A stretch of DNA of 64,000 nucleotides. Source: Corydoras sp. C115 (lineage: Eukaryota; Chordata; Actinopteri; Siluriformes; Callichthyidae). This document shows, piece after piece, positions 1 through 14,116 of the stretch (position 1 is the stretch's first letter; every line of letters starts with the position of its first letter). The notes under the pieces are model-generated. The model was given only the letters and a program-made list of their open reading frames with translations. It ran no database searches and was not told the DNA's origin. The position numbers were made by a program, and so were the translations under genes. The stretch covers positions 13,340,501-13,404,500 of the forward strand of contig JAFMOC010000007.1 in assembly GCA_019802505.1 (NCBI GenBank), written 5' to 3'.

Positions 1-25
1 CCCATTTCATGTACAGAACGATGTA

Positions 26-26
<1 letters not shown>

Positions 27-121
<95 letters not shown>
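27..121. repeat. (TA)n microsatellite
   Basis: About 47 uninterrupted TA units. Confidence 0.97.
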
Positions 122-123
<2 letters not shown>

Positions 124-339
124 CCTTTAACCTCTTTGCTTTATAGCTGTCATGTAATGAAAGTTTCAATGTAGTGAAAAATAATAATGAGAATAAACAG
201 AAGAGAGGGTAAACAAATAAATATTTATTAGCTCAAGCTAATAACACTTTGTTAATTTTACTTAAATACCGATTTAAAATTAAAAGCAATATAAAGTTAA
301 AACAACCTAATTTATTTAATTTTTTAAATCTACATTTAT

Positions 340-340
<1 letters not shown>

Positions 341-386
<46 letters not shown>
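341..386. repeat. (ATT)n microsatellite
   Basis: About 15 TAT/ATT units. Confidence 0.95.
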
Positions 387-1740
387 TACTGTATACATAT
401 ACTTTTGTAGTATCAACTAAGGTTCAGCACTGATTCCTTACAAGTCTTAGATTGTAATGGAAAGAGGGGTCTGGATATTGTCAGAGTAGCTATCTGATCA
501 CAGACATAAGACTTCCATAACGAGCAAGACTGTACCAGAGCGCTACGGCTCATTTCTAAGCCACAGTATTCCCATTTATGTTCAGTGATTACCTACAGCA
601 ACAAACTGCATATCAAAAAAAAAAAAAACATCAAAGCAAAATTATTTCCATAGCCAGACATCGAAAATGTCTGGTTTTAGGAAAAACCAATGGCTGCAAG
701 CATTATAGTAAAAAAGATTTAAATCCCCCATTTCATGCATTGTTAAATTGTTAATTATCTATGGCCAAAAGCAATAATTATGTTGTATTATTTACCAATG
801 TGGAAATTGTGTTCATTAAATATCATGGATTACAGCTGTGCTTTTAATCCTAATTGTATATACCATAAATTCCATTATACCATAATGTGGATTTATTAAT
901 GGTTTTGTAACCCTTAAAATCAACAACAAACCTAACCAACCAATGAAAATCAACAACTCTTATAAAGTCCTCAAATTATTGCTAATGCCATAAAACACTT
1001 TTTAAGTTGCTTGTGCGGAGATTGGAATTTTATAGATCACTATTCATCACATGAAACTAGGTGCCCACTCCACACCTGATTGTCGTAACATTAATTGTAA
1101 ACACCTGATTCAAATTCAAACTTTTACTTATTTCCTAATTACAAATGTTAACATTTTTGCCATTCACAGATTCACACGTTTTAATGTTTCATCTATTTTA
1201 ATGACTAATTTGAAAATCTAACAAAGTTTTAGGTCAAATTGATGCACATGTGCAAATGAATGCATATTATTGAGGGTTCACAAACTTTAGATTATAATTG
1301 TGTTTAAAAATGCTGATAATTTTGAGTTTTCGATGAGTTTGTGACAGCTTCAACAGAACAGGCTTAGGAGTAGTTTTGAAGATATATAGATGTATATCAA
1401 ATGATATCAATCCAACAATTAATTAAACATTTATAAAATATATAGAGACTAATGAATGACATTCCAGAGAGGCTATGGCAAGTGGGTGAAAACAATCTGC
1501 TAAGTGAAAATATGTTTCCAATAGGCCTAGTCTCCCTTTGCCTGTGGTAGAGTGCACACCGCATGTCATACAAACCCAAGTACCCTTGTGTTTATAAACA
1601 TAGCATTACACAGGGACTTTACTTTGATAGGATATGTTTTGCAAAAAGCTTCTCAGGTCAAAGCACTTTTGTATTCATCAGGAATTTAAGCTATGACAAC
1701 ACCTGTTTTCGATTCAGTGTGGTCAGTATAAAATCCATGT

Positions 1741-1885
1741 TTTGTGTGTGTGTGTGCATGTGTGTATATGCATGTGTGTATGCATGTGTGTGTGTTCAAG
1801 AGAGAGAGAGCGAGAGAGAGAGAGAGAGAGAGAGACAGAGACAGAGAGATAAAGTAAAAAACGAAAGAGTGAGAGAGAAAGGGGG
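1741..1885. repeat. Compound GT then GA microsatellite
   Basis: Imperfect GT/GTAT tract to about 1797, then GA-rich to about 1885. Open frames on both strands here are repeat artefacts. Confidence 0.9.
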
Positions 1886-2639
1886 AGAGAAAGAGAGTGA
1901 GTGGGATCTACATAACTGTGGATGCAAAGCAGGCCATGTGGTTAACAGTGGAAATGATAGAGGAGTGAGTGACATGTTAACATCCCCGAACACACACTGG
2001 TGTATACTTCCACACACATTTGTGTACACTAATTAATCTTCTCCATAAAGACCATCTCATGCTGCAGCACATGGTTGAGACAGCACAGAGCTGCAAGCTG
2101 GATTCTGATTTCATTTATTGTCAACAGTTCTGAGTGCTTAGCTGATTGGAGATTCTTGATGAAGTCAAAGACCAGTTTGTGCCAAAATGAACCAACCACT
2201 TTAACTGCTTTATGATATCTAAACTTAAACTCGAAAATCTTAGTGTAGATCATCTTTAATGGTAAAACACTTCAGTTTTAAGCACGTATTCCAAACTATT
2301 CAAACATCTAATGGGAAGCTTGAATACTGTATGCCTCCTGTACATTGAAACATATCCAAAGGTTATCTAAAAGTAAATTAAAAACACACTTATTTACATT
2401 TGTGTTTAATTAAATCCTTGTACATAAAGGTGTAGGTTTAATTGTGTTAAGTTGGTGATCCGGGATAGCCAATGCTGAGGTTTTACCTCTTCACCCAGCT
2501 CACCATTAGTAGAGAGTGTGAAAATGATGCTATTCCAGGGAGCACTCTTGACAAGGTAATCTGAGGTATCTGCCACTTTAAGTTAATCTGCTCTGCTCAT
2601 TTATGCCAGAGTCACATGCTGCACTGTGTCAAATCAAAC

Positions 2640-3000
2640 TCTGTCTACTACTTGATTACTGTGCTTTATTTACACTAACTACTTTTTTATCTGTTTTCTT
2701 TGAGGTGTCATCAGCCCTCCATCCATAACGCTACCAGAGTACTGAGGCAATGACAATTAACCTACACTTCTATTGGACTAGTGGATTTGCAGTCCTACTA
2801 GGACCATTCCTACCATTTTTGAAAATAGTCACCTGATCATTGCACAATCTGGACATAAGTGTCATGCACTGTGGATGCTGCACTGCCGCTTAAGCCCCCC
2901 ACTGAGCCTTGGTCCTTCCAAGGTTTCTTCCTTAAAAGACAATATAGAGAGAGGGCTTTTTTTTGCCACTGTCACCTTGGCTTGCTCTTTGGTGGTTTAG
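2640..3000. repeat. Fragment of a common fish dispersed repeat
   Basis: Contains CACTGAGCCTTGGTCCTTCC, AAGGTTTCTTCC and TTGCCACTGTCACCTTGGC, a word set recurrent in teleost dispersed repeats. Boundaries are uncertain and the family is not assigned. Confidence 0.45.
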
Positions 3001-6000
3001 GTTCTGAGTATGATTTCTGAATAGGGCAGAAAGTCCTTTACAGAGTTTGCATATTTGTACAAACATATTTGTTTTCTCCAACATTCATCATCACTAACAT
3101 GATAGTAGATTAATTGGAGATATAAAATTGCCTCTGGTGGAAATATGTTTTTCAGTGATGGGCTTGTGTCTTGCTGAGGATTTTTTTCACTATGTTTCAA
3201 TCAATGAGAACTGAAATAGTCTCTGGGCTATACCTGTGACCCTGTTTAGAATAAGCAGCTTATCAAGCAGACCCTTACAATTGTAGAAGTAATAGTTTAG
3301 CCACATAGCCAGTAAACATTTTTAGTATATGATATTATACTATATATTGTATGTTATATTAAAATAAGCAAATTTTTTTATAAATGATTTTTATACTAGT
3401 TTTAATAGTTTAGTTTGACTTTATTTTTCCTTTAAGTCTGTAAATTGTGGGCCAACATCTTAAAATAATTATTAAAAAAAAAGCTACTTCAAATTAATAC
3501 AGATTGTTTAAGACAACAACGTAACATTTTTAAGTTCATCTACAGCATATGGACTAATTCCGATGTTGTGACATCAGCTACATGGTTTGATTGGTTGCAT
3601 TTGCTTGTGACAGGAGGTCGGATAAAATATGGGCTACATAAGCACTTAGCAATTGAACTTTAATCCTTAATTGGATATGATGGAATGAGTACAAATGAGT
3701 CATTGGCAAAATGTGTATGGATTGAACAAAAACACATGGCGTGCTTCTTGGTATTGAAACTGTCTTCTTTGATATTTCACATCTTCAAAATACTGCTGCA
3801 TCAATTCATGAATAGAACATTCTGTATCTGCAAGCTATTTAACAGGGGTAACCATAAAGATGCATAACTACATCAAGGAAAAGCAAATAAATTAGTAAAC
3901 CTTGGCATATTCAAGTTTGGTTAAGGTGGGTGATTCAGTTTTAGCACTACCAAAAGGTGTGATGAAATCCTCTTTGTAAAGCACATGTTCTACCCTTACA
4001 TACCTGACAGAATTATCTATTTAAAATCTTTTCTTAGCACTAATGCTGTAATTGCTGCAATAATTGCTGTATGATTATTTTGCCACTTTAAAGAAATGGG
4101 GCATTGAAGAGGGGCAGAACTAATCTAAGCTGCCTTTAGGCTCTTTATGACATACATCAAAGAATTTTGTTGAATACTCTGCATACTCTTCACTTTATTG
4201 CACACACTAGAAGCATGCGTTGAAGCACTTTAACGCCCTAAGAAATAGGTTATTTAACCTGTCAGCCATTGACACCAACACATATTTTCTTCTGTTATAT
4301 TAAATGCAAACATCCCTAAAGTTATCTGCTACAGAGAAGAGACTTTAGACAGTCCAATATAGTTACTGGTCAAATAATAAAAAATCCTATTTTTAGAAAT
4401 AACTAATCAACACAAGTCAGGCAAATATTCTCTGTGATTATGATAATTTATTAATGTAGTGTTTCCATAAGCTCTTTACTAAAATGTGGCTGAAAGTGCC
4501 ATGACAATATAATTAATTGCCATATGCTTCACTAGTGTAATGCAGATGTCATTGTGGCAAAATGTGGTCAAAACTATACATATTTTATATTTCGAAATTA
4601 CAGCAGCCACATAGCTGCAAGACAGCCCAACCTACTGTTAGTAGTACCAATAGGCTAAGAGCTAACAGAGAGTGCAACAAACCAAATACACCCTGCGCTA
4701 TGCTCAGTTAACTAGGGAATCAAAATGTCCATCTGGCTATGGTTAGAAGTGTCAGGTCCTGTCACTCAATTTAAGGTTGAATAAGACTTAGGAAAGTATT
4801 TGCTTGTCTCTTTTTACCACAGACATTGAAATGCAACCCCACCACCACTTAAATCAAGTGTGAGACTTTGTTACATACCACAAAAAGAAAAAAAAAGTTT
4901 TTCTTTCAAAGTTGTCCAGACCATGGCAAATTTTATTACCCATTTATGGGCATCTGTGGGCACAATTATAAAAAGGCTTTCTCTTGCAAGTGGTATTATT
5001 AACATAACCTGTTTATAATTAAGAGATTAATTACAGACACCTATTCGAGGAGTCAGTATGTTTATCAGTAATCAGTTATGTTTTGTTTTAATAGCCACAG
5101 TTAAATGATAATAAAGTTATTTTGTATATGTAGGATTTTTAATTGCTAAGATCTTTAGATTGTGACCTATAATCAAATTGTTCTCTTTTAAGATACATTT
5201 ATAAGTGGTTGGTAATCATTTTACCTTTATATGTCACTACTATGTCATATAAAAAATATACAGTACATATATTCAAAAGTATGTTTACTGTATTATAAAC
5301 TTAAATTAACTTGGGAAGCTGTATTCAAATTAATATATGTAATTTCAGGCTTGTAGTTTTTATTTTGAATATTAAATAAATAAATGTCATAAGTATGTTG
5401 CTAGGTAAGTTATTTGCTGGCTACAGTAGTAGCAGTAAAGCTTTTGTATTGAGCAAACTGATTGCAGACTAAAATGTATACTATAAGATTTTATGCATTT
5501 TATGCATACATAGATTTTAATCTGCCTCAAATGGATTTTTCTTGAACATATGAGAGCAATTGGTGAATCACAATGAAGGTAAATATGATTTGGAGTCATA
5601 GAGCCAATTGAAAATGATGTTTTACACTCACAAATCTTCCGGTCTATGAGAACATCACAGAGTAGTTGAGGCCAAAGCACATGGAGACAACAGGGTGGTC
5701 TAGAGTAAGAGGAGAGCTGAAGTATGAGCTATTGCTATATAAACATGACATTCACTTGATTTCTTGCTCCACAGTATAAATTGAATCTATTCCTTCTGCA
5801 ATAGTATGTCATTGGCTGGATTTGTTAGTAAAGCTTCTGTATAAAATTTGACTAAATGAAAATATACATTATCGGGTTTGGCAATTGTGACAACAGCAAC
5901 AATCCAGGAGGTTAAGTGATGCTCATTAATGATGTCAACTATTTCTTGCTAATGCAGCCAGAATTTTTGGGAGCAGGCGCATGCATTGTCTGACAACATA

Positions 6001-6749
6001 GGTATTTTCATGGTTTGAAAGTTAAAATATTATTATGATGTCGAAATCTGAATACTTGCATGAAAATTTCATATTTTATTATTAACATTTTTATAAAGGC
6101 ATCATATTTGTAGATTTGAAAGGTAAGGAGAACCAAATCAAAATAATGAGACAAAAAATAGCAGTCGTGGTATTTAGTGCCTTTTTATAAGCTCTCCGAC
6201 CATTATCAAAGAAAAATGTCTCAAATTCTTGAACCCAGACAATATTTTAGTATCTGCAAAACACAAAGACTTGTGAGATTTACACCCAGCCATCAGAATC
6301 ACAAACTCATGAAGTCAAATTAATAAACAATTCAAGTCTTTTTTGTTTTGCGCATGGTTTGTACAACAATATTTCAAAAGAATTGATAAAAAAAACGATA
6401 TATCTATATAATTGTCGATACATTGGCTGTTAACTCATCACATAATCATTTTCATAAATTGTCACTTGTTCCCAATAGGGAACAATAGGGACTGTTCCTA
6501 TTTATACTCATCCAGTACTGTGTAAATTTTGAATCTGAATAAATTTAACCCTAGCAGACTATGTTACAATAATAAATAACTTAAAAAGTAGATAGAGATT
6601 ACCACAAAAGCACTAAGAGTACTTAGAGTTTACCACAAAAGCAGCTGGAACACTGAAGATGAACAGGTCACAATGACCCATTCCTAAAAATTCATTCCTT
6701 ACAGTATCAAATAAATCAGACCTTTTTTATGACTGAACAGGTTATTTAC

Positions 6750-7200
6750 ATTTAAATTTAGTCATTTAGCAGATGCTTTTATCCAAAGCGACTTACAAAT
6801 GAGAACATCACAAGTCAGTAGTTATAAAGAAAACCAGCTACATTGTAGAATTACCACCACCCCTTTTTTTCTACAACAGGTATTTGTTAAAAACATGCAT
6901 CTTTAGTTGTTTCTTAAAAATGCCTAGTGACACTGCCTTACGGACAGAGCTAGGAAAATCATTCCACAATTTTGCAGTGTTGAACGCCACAGAATGAGAA
7001 TTAGCTCCTTGGTGAGGTGGAATCACCAGGCGGCAATCATCTGGAGCGAAGTGAACAAGCCGGAGTGTATTTTGAAAAGATAGAGTTAAGATAAGAGGAG
7101 GAAGATCCAGAAATGGTCCTGTAGGCCCGAGTCAATGACTTGTACTGAATGCGAGCAGCTACAGGGAACCAATGGAGATAAACGAGTAGTGGTTTAGTAG
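6750..7200 (-). mobile_element. LINE remnant (CR1/L2-like), reverse-transcriptase C-terminus and 3' tail
   Basis: The minus strand reads LHWFPVAARIQYKSLTRAYR and YLNSIFSKYTPACSLRS, then after a frameshift VIPPHQGANSHSVAFNTAKL, WNDFPSSVRKAVSLGIFKKQ and a stop at 6871-6873. This is the conserved C-terminus of CR1/L2-type reverse transcriptases. The 3' tail at 6761-6788 matches the tail of the SINE at 30691-30892. Truncated at the 5' end and broken; not functional. Confidence 0.8.
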
Positions 7201-8060
7201 GTGAGTACTTAACCTACTAAACCCACATCTTCTTCTAGTTTAAGTAATGCACATTGATTGCTGATCTCCTATTTTGCTATTTTGATCAGACCTCTACAGC
7301 TGATCTAGCACTTTGTAGCTCACCTGGTGTTTAATTGACCGACTTCAATTTCTAAGAGCACCCTGCTCACTTACTTTGTTCTAGTAACGACTGTAGCCTA
7401 TATACACTATATACTAACCATTTGGCCTGGCTTTGCCCAAGCTTATGGTGATGTTTCCTGAAAATGGGGTAAATGTTAATTTAAGCATAGCTGATTGCAC
7501 TGTGCTATTGAAATAGAAGTCCACCAAAGTCAGACTGCACCAGGCTCTTAAAGGTTAGTTTACGTTTACAGGTTTGTTGCGTGTGATGCCCAAAACACAC
7601 CCATGGATCATAACGTCACAATACCAAAGACTCACTTTTTGGTGGTTGTAAAGAGTATGTAAACCTCAGCAGAGTCCTGACACACAGACTTTTAACTTTA
7701 TATACATTACAAACTTGTGTTGTTTACTGACTTGAATGCCACTTTGGGTAAAAGAGGCTTGTATAAATAGGTTAAAAATAAGTTACATGTCTAGAATTAT
7801 GTTATTCATATTAAAATCACGGATTTGATAATAGCTTTAACAGCGACAATATGGATATACAGTAGTTCATTGATCATTGATGACTCCTAGACATTGTGTT
7901 AAAACACACATGAATACTCCAGACAAACTGAATAAAATTCCACATTGCTGACAACGGGTTCTACTCAACGCTGGTAATTACTTTGAAGGACAGTAACAGG
8001 TGCAAACATGTAACTCTTTTGTATCGGTTGTGAATAAATAGTTGCCACTATTTAAGTTCC

Positions 8061-8141
<81 letters not shown>
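8061..8141. repeat. (AT)n microsatellite
   Basis: About 38 AT units directly before the SINE at 8151. Confidence 0.95.
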
Positions 8142-8145
<4 letters not shown>

Positions 8146-8150
8146 CATGT

Positions 8151-8479
8151 AGGCACGGTGCTCTCAGCGCTAGGGATTCCCGGTTCGAATCCCCATCTGG
8201 GTGGAGTTTCCAAGTTCTCCCTGTGTCCGCGTGGGTTTCCTCCGGGTTCTCTGGTTTCCTCCCACAGTCCAAAAACATGGATCAAGTCAATTGAGTTCTC
8301 CAAATTGCCCCATATAGAGTGTGTATGTGTGCGTGAGTGTGTGCCCAGCAATAGATTGGGGCACCCTGTCCTGGGTGTTCTCTGCCCAGCGCCCAAAACA
8401 TTCTCCCCTTGATGAGCATGGGAAACCCCCACTGTGACCCTAATAGAGGATAAAGCGGAAGATAATGGATGGATGGATC
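8151..8479 (+). mobile_element. Mermaid-type SINE
   Basis: Nearly complete copy: GGCACGGTG, box B GGTTCGAATCC, CCACAGTCCAAAAACATGG, GAGGATAAAGCGG and an ATGGATGGATGG tail. About 20 bp including the A-box part of the head is missing. A TA microsatellite abuts the 5' side. Confidence 0.85.
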
Positions 8480-8570
8480 ACCATGTATGTGTAAGTGTAT
8501 GTGCGATGTAATTGGTAATCTACTAATATACTTATCATATGTCTTCGATTAACAGGTCTAAATATATATA

Positions 8571-8699
8571 TTCATTTATTCATTATCACCCGCTTTATCC
8601 TCTATTAGGGTCGCGGTGGGGTTCCCCATGCCCATCCAGGGGAGAACGTCTCGGGCGCTGGGCAGATACTCTCAGGACAAGGCGCCAATCCATCGCTGT
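8571..8699 (-). mobile_element. Mermaid-type SINE, 5'-truncated
   Basis: Minus-oriented 3' half (CGCTTTATCCTCTATTAGGG, CCCATCCAGGGGAGAACG, GGGCGCTGGGCAG), stopping at a TA microsatellite at 8700. Confidence 0.85.
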
Positions 8700-8743
8700 A
8701 TGTATATATATATATATATAGTGTAGTTATATTTAACAGTTTT

Positions 8744-8819
<76 letters not shown>
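8700..8819. repeat. Two (TA)n tracts with a duplicated TAGTGTAGTTATATTTAA flank
   Basis: Tracts 8702-8720 and 8748-8819 are each followed by TAGTGTAGTTATATTTAA, suggesting a local duplication of tract plus flank. Confidence 0.85.
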
Positions 8820-8822
<3 letters not shown>

Positions 8823-8929
8823 TAGTTATATTTAATATTTAACAGTTTTATAACATATTTTAACTTGTCCAGCAATTTTAAGGCTAGATATATCAGAATC
8901 TTAGGTGGAGAAAGTCCTGACAGTGACAA

Positions 8930-11900
8930 ACCCTTTTTTTACATTGGATAGTGTGTGCTGCAAGTATTAGTGTCTCATATATTAACAATTCTGTTTAGCT
9001 AGGCCTCACAAGTGATTAAATAAATACTGTAAATGAGCCTTTTACTCTTTCTCTCTTCTCTCTCTCTTTCTCTCACTCTTGCGCACGCGCACACACACAC
9101 ACATACACACACAATCCTTCACTCATTCTTTTGTAGAGTTTAAACAGACCCATTATGTCCTGTGTATATGTATGTGTGACTGTTTTTCAAAAAGGGGTGT
9201 CTACAGGCAAGCATTTACTTGAAAGAATCTGTTTTTGCATGTGTTATGTCTGTATATAAGTGTTTTATGTATATGTTGCTGGTGAGGAACCTTCATCTGC
9301 TTAATGTCCACGAAATACAAAAAAATGTTTCCCTTCTTAGGCAGCAACATCTGCTGGAGTCTCAGATCCATCACTAACGCATTGAGCTACATGCTCTTGT
9401 TATGTTTGCATTGAGTGCACGCACACATGCTCTCACCACTGAATACAGCAGATGAATTATAGCCAAAAGGTAAAACTTTTACATAGATCCTGATAAAAAG
9501 TCTGAAAACTTGTAAGGTCGTAAAAAAACTAATTCTGCCATATGGAATTAACTTAATTAACTAATTAATAAGCAAACACAAAATAAATTAAAACTTAAAA
9601 TAACTACCAAATATTAAGCAGTCAGAAGACTTGACATGACAATTTGATCTAGTGATTTTATTTATGTTCAGCACAGGACTCTTAACCCTCAGATTTATGA
9701 ATAAACAATTTTGATATTCAACAGAGCACTGTCAGCACTGCTTTCATAAGATCTTCCTCTAAAGAGATTTTAATGAGATGAAAACCCAAGTAGTTACTGC
9801 TGTCAACGAAAATGAGGGGCTAAAGGGCACCTTTAGCTAAACCCTAAACTACACTCACTGGACAATTTCCTGTCATTTGTCTTCAGTGCGAATGGGGGTG
9901 TAGACAGGAAATAGCTTTGAATATTACCAGCATCTTTACAATACACGCAATGGTTCAGAAACATGATTTGTGAGTCCTGGTGCATCACTAACATTACAAT
10001 GGAATTACATGAATTTGGTGACAGTCATTGAATTAAACAAAATAACCTAAAACTTTATCTGAGAGACACATATGACATGTCAAAAGATTTCAATTACTAT
10101 TATTGCTCAGCTAGTCTGGAATAAATGGGGCTGTTGTTTCTGGTAGTTTATCAGATTTTGCAAAACTCAAAAAAAACAGCTGACAGTAACTGCCATCTCT
10201 TTACCACTGTATTTGTTTCTACATTAGGCTACAATACACACACACTGGAAATCTCTAAATTTAATTCCAAAGGAAGAGATTCATGTACAATAATAAATTT
10301 TAGAAATGTAGCATGTAGTGCTAACAGGGTTAAGTAAGATGAATTTATAGGCTGTGCTGTCCTGTAAGCATTGCTAGAAATTAATTTATTATCTGTATTA
10401 AATTGAATAGTTCAAGTAATGATAATGATTAATTTAATTGACTGATAATGGATTATTTCATTTATTTATGTACTTGTTTGGGTTTTTGTTTATGAATAAA
10501 TAGATGCACTTTTTGTCAGCTGATTAGTACAAATTTTAAAACGTTGAAACATTGTTTAAAACGTTTAAATATGTTTTACGTATTTAATATGTACAGAAGA
10601 ACACGTCAGCTGCAACTGAAGTTAAACTTGTGCTAAGGAAGACAAAAGAAGATACTGAGGAGGAGTTGCCTGAATCCTAAAAAAAAAAAAAAACAGGACA
10701 GAACTGGAACAACATGAGAGCATTATCTGACCCCAACCTTGACTTGTTTCAGATGGTTTACTTTAACTAACCTGGACTAAACTATGACAAAAAGAAAAGT
10801 GAGAGTTTGACCTCTGCATGTCTCACTACAGTTTGTTTTAACTGGCAGGGGTGTTTTCTCGCCTAGTCCAATTCTCACTGTAATGAGAGGGGGTCAGTAG
10901 GGGTCATGTGCAGAGAGTGAAAAAGGATGGAGCAGAGCTGTTTTACCACTTTCCCCACCTGCCAGGCACCACACAGGAGGCATTTTGATTGTTAACAGAC
11001 CTGTCTGCTTTGCTGGACTCTGCAAGGGTGTGTTAATTCCTCAGACTAGGGGAACCTCTTTCTATCAGTTATATGGCGTCTCTTCACTCTACTATAACTA
11101 ACATGCTCCAGTGAGTGATGGTTTTCTTGTAATACCACCATGGGAATGATTATGAAAACTCTGTGAAAAAATGTATTGAATCAAATAAACTAATTATATA
11201 AATTTAAATACAGTATTATCTGGTGTTGTAGTATGTTTATATTGCATTAAGAGAACTAAGCTGCAAATAAATAAATTACATAAAATAAAATATGCAATAA
11301 AACCATGCCTGGCAATTTCGTTGTTTGTGATGACGTTTAGTATCACAAACACAATTCCTACAAAAAATAAGCATTCATGCCATCTGCCAAGAGCAAACAG
11401 GCAATATCAAGAAGTCAAACCCATTAAATGCACAGGGGGTGCCATGATTTATGTATTCCCTTTCTCTTTTAAATACGATTCAATAATGTCAGTCTTTTCG
11501 TCTATTAAAAAAACTATAAAAAATATTTAAAGGTATGTGATAACAAATGCACAATATTGATGTATCATCGATTTTACAAGTCACACTAGGTTAATATCTA
11601 ATAAGCTAACATCGTCAATAAAAAGATTGAGTTATAATGTGTGAGTATTTTGAAAAAAGAACAACATAGCATGAGCATTGCAAAAGAGATTTAATAATGT
11701 GTGATATATTTTTAAGTGAAATCCATATTAATTTAGGATTTTAATGGACATAAAATATCAGATATATTTTAAGGCATGCTTAAAGGAAACCAAAGAATTA
11801 TGCAAAACTGGATTAATTGACTCAAACTAAAACATCATTCACACAAGAGCGTCTTAAGGTAGAGGTACCGTCATCCATAACACTGTGTTAGTAACTAATA

Positions 11901-12417
11901 GTACGATTTTCTAAAAAACAAAACTGGGCCCATTAATCATTCATGGGAAAACATAGAGCTCTGTTAATGCTTAAATATGCTTGTTATAATCAGGATATGA
12001 AAATGAGCTTATGGGGAGCAACATCAATGCTTTGCAATGTGTTCATCGCACTAAAAGTCCATCTTTTTATTTCGTCGGCGTCACACGCAGCAAGTCACCG
12101 TATGCTATACACTGCGCTTAACACATTCACTTCAGTATTATTCTTAGTTTTTTCTTCCAACATGGCTTAAAATATATCTGACATTTTATGTTCATAAAAA
12201 TACCTTACTTCTTCCTTAAATAAACAACACGACAGCAAACGATTCCTCAGAACGTGTCTGTTGTTAGGTTTTGCGTCCGAGGTTTGCTCAGTTGCAAATT
12301 TGGTAGAACTACCGAAATGGTGGATTAAAGAAAAACTCCAATATAATACGCATATGATAAAAGTTTCACTGCATTATTAAAAATAAATCAGTATTTTCGG
12401 TTGTTTTAATCCCTTAC
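8930..12417. other. Presumed hpse2 intron 3, proximal part
   Basis: AT-rich sequence with no gene or transposon that I can support. Short CT/CA repeats occur near 9045-9115. Confidence 0.5.
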
Positions 12418-12579
12418 CTGTTATTGTCACGTCGCTGTAGAGGTCGGACAGTTGCTCCTTTAATAAGACCTGCTGCATCTGAGCAGCTTTTTCTCGTTGC
12501 AACTCCAGCATCATGTCGGGATGACTGGCTAGTTTACAGCCCTTTTGTTTATCGAGGGCAATGTCGCTGCGCACGATGT
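12418..12579 (-). CDS. hpse2: hpse2 coding exon 3
   Basis: After a CCTCACAG acceptor the first bases AC complete the aspartate of DIVRSD. The exon ends ACA G with a GTAAGG donor (phase 1). It contains DKQKGCK and ELQREKAAQMQQVLLKEQ. The intron before it is only 179 bp (12580-12758). Confidence 0.92.
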
Positions 12580-14032
12580 CTGTGAGGGAACAGAAAGACG
12601 AAGTTTTGATTTATCACTCTCATGCAACAGATGTAGATTTAATATATCTTAATATCTGACACAAATACTAACGCGGCCGCCAAAATATCAGATTTCAGTG
12701 TTTGATTCAGCCCCTCTACGTTGCGCCGCATGCCTCCTTAAAGAAAATATGATCTTACCATCCTCATAATTCTTTAGGTAATAATCCGGTCCCGGGCCTC
12801 TAAACTTGGCTAAATTCTTTAGGTTGTGAAACTGCAGAAAGTCTGTCCTCTTTCCTCCGAACCAAAGAAAACCCGGAGAAAGTCCTCGAGCCAATGTCAC
12901 TAAACGCTTGGAGCTGAAAAAATGCATCACGTACAGACAGTGAAATTATGTTTAAAAATTGCATTCTATATAATAACACTTTAAACCCGGATATCTTATT
13001 GACTTTACGAAAAACAAACCTATATATAGATTTATATAGCTATTATCTAAAGTAGAGCTCTCATATTCAGCTGCACAGAAACGACGTAGCCTACGGGTTA
13101 ACAGCCGTCGCCTTTTGTAAGATTTAGACAGGCCTAAAGAGCTAAGAAATAAAACCTACAGTGACAGTTTAGAATATATTGTGTAAGTATTCAGAAAGAG
13201 CCACAGGAGGTTTGTGTGGAAAATGAGCCCCCGAATTAAAGTCATAAAGCTAAAACAGGTTGCCAAAGGTATATTTTAAAAAATGACTTTGACTTGTGCC
13301 CAATAATACATGTATAATTTAAAGAGAAAAAAAAATAATGCCACGTTTTGCATGTCATAAAAAAAGTCGATGTGTCTGTAAGTTCAATGGTTAGTATATG
13401 TTTAAAGGTTAAAAATCAGAAAATATATTTAAGTTGCAAGGTAGTAGTAAAACTTTAATACAATTTTTGAAAAAGCATCATATATATAATAATAACAATT
13501 TGTAGACTATTTGTCTAAAAAGTATTTTTTTTAAATATTCCCTGTACAGGATGTGTTACCTTATTGTAACTTAAAAAATACAATAAATATATAATTTGAC
13601 GAAAAACATCCAGACTTTGACATTTAGTAAATATTAAAACTGTTCTCATACTACCCGTGTTGAGTCTAAAATTAAATAATATAAATAATTGCTTGTTAGG
13701 TCTTTAAGTCTCTTGGCCTTTATACGCAGATGTCAACAACATTACCAAATATTTTATTTGGTAAATTAATTTTAATCACAAAGTTCACATTTTTAAGAAT
13801 CATTCAAGTATACATACAAAACAGGTAACTGTATTTTGTTTAATGTAACATAACATACAAAAGCCATTTGTCATAGTAAAAGTAAAAAAAATGGTATGTT
13901 AAGGAATCTTTAATATTGTGGTGCTGTTTTCTTCAAAAATTTTTATTAATTATTATAAATAAAATAAATAAAAATAAACACAAATGAATAAATGAAAATG
14001 ATACAAAAGATACAAAAACATGTATTCGTAAG

Positions 14033-14116
<84 letters not shown>

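Larger units (their letters stand above)
1..6749. other. Presumed hpse2 intron, left part
   Basis: No gene found. AT-rich sequence with a TA microsatellite (27-121), an ATT repeat (341-386), GT/GA tracts (1741-1885) and one dispersed-repeat fragment (2640-3000). The intron assignment rests on hpse2 exon 3 ending in an open donor at 12417 with no exon 4 seen to its left. Confidence 0.55.

Noticed and set aside
1563..2036. 157-codon plus-strand frame and its minus-strand counterpart
   Set aside because: Most of it is translation of GT and GA microsatellites; no domain or splice structure.
8048..8432. Several overlapping frames with poly-(Tyr-Ile)
   Set aside because: Products of a TA microsatellite and the adjoining SINE, open on both strands.
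1..12417. Search for hpse2 exon 4 and later exons
   Set aside because: No minus-strand segment matching the next heparanase-2 motifs was seen by eye; a short divergent exon could have been missed, so I report the gene as partial.
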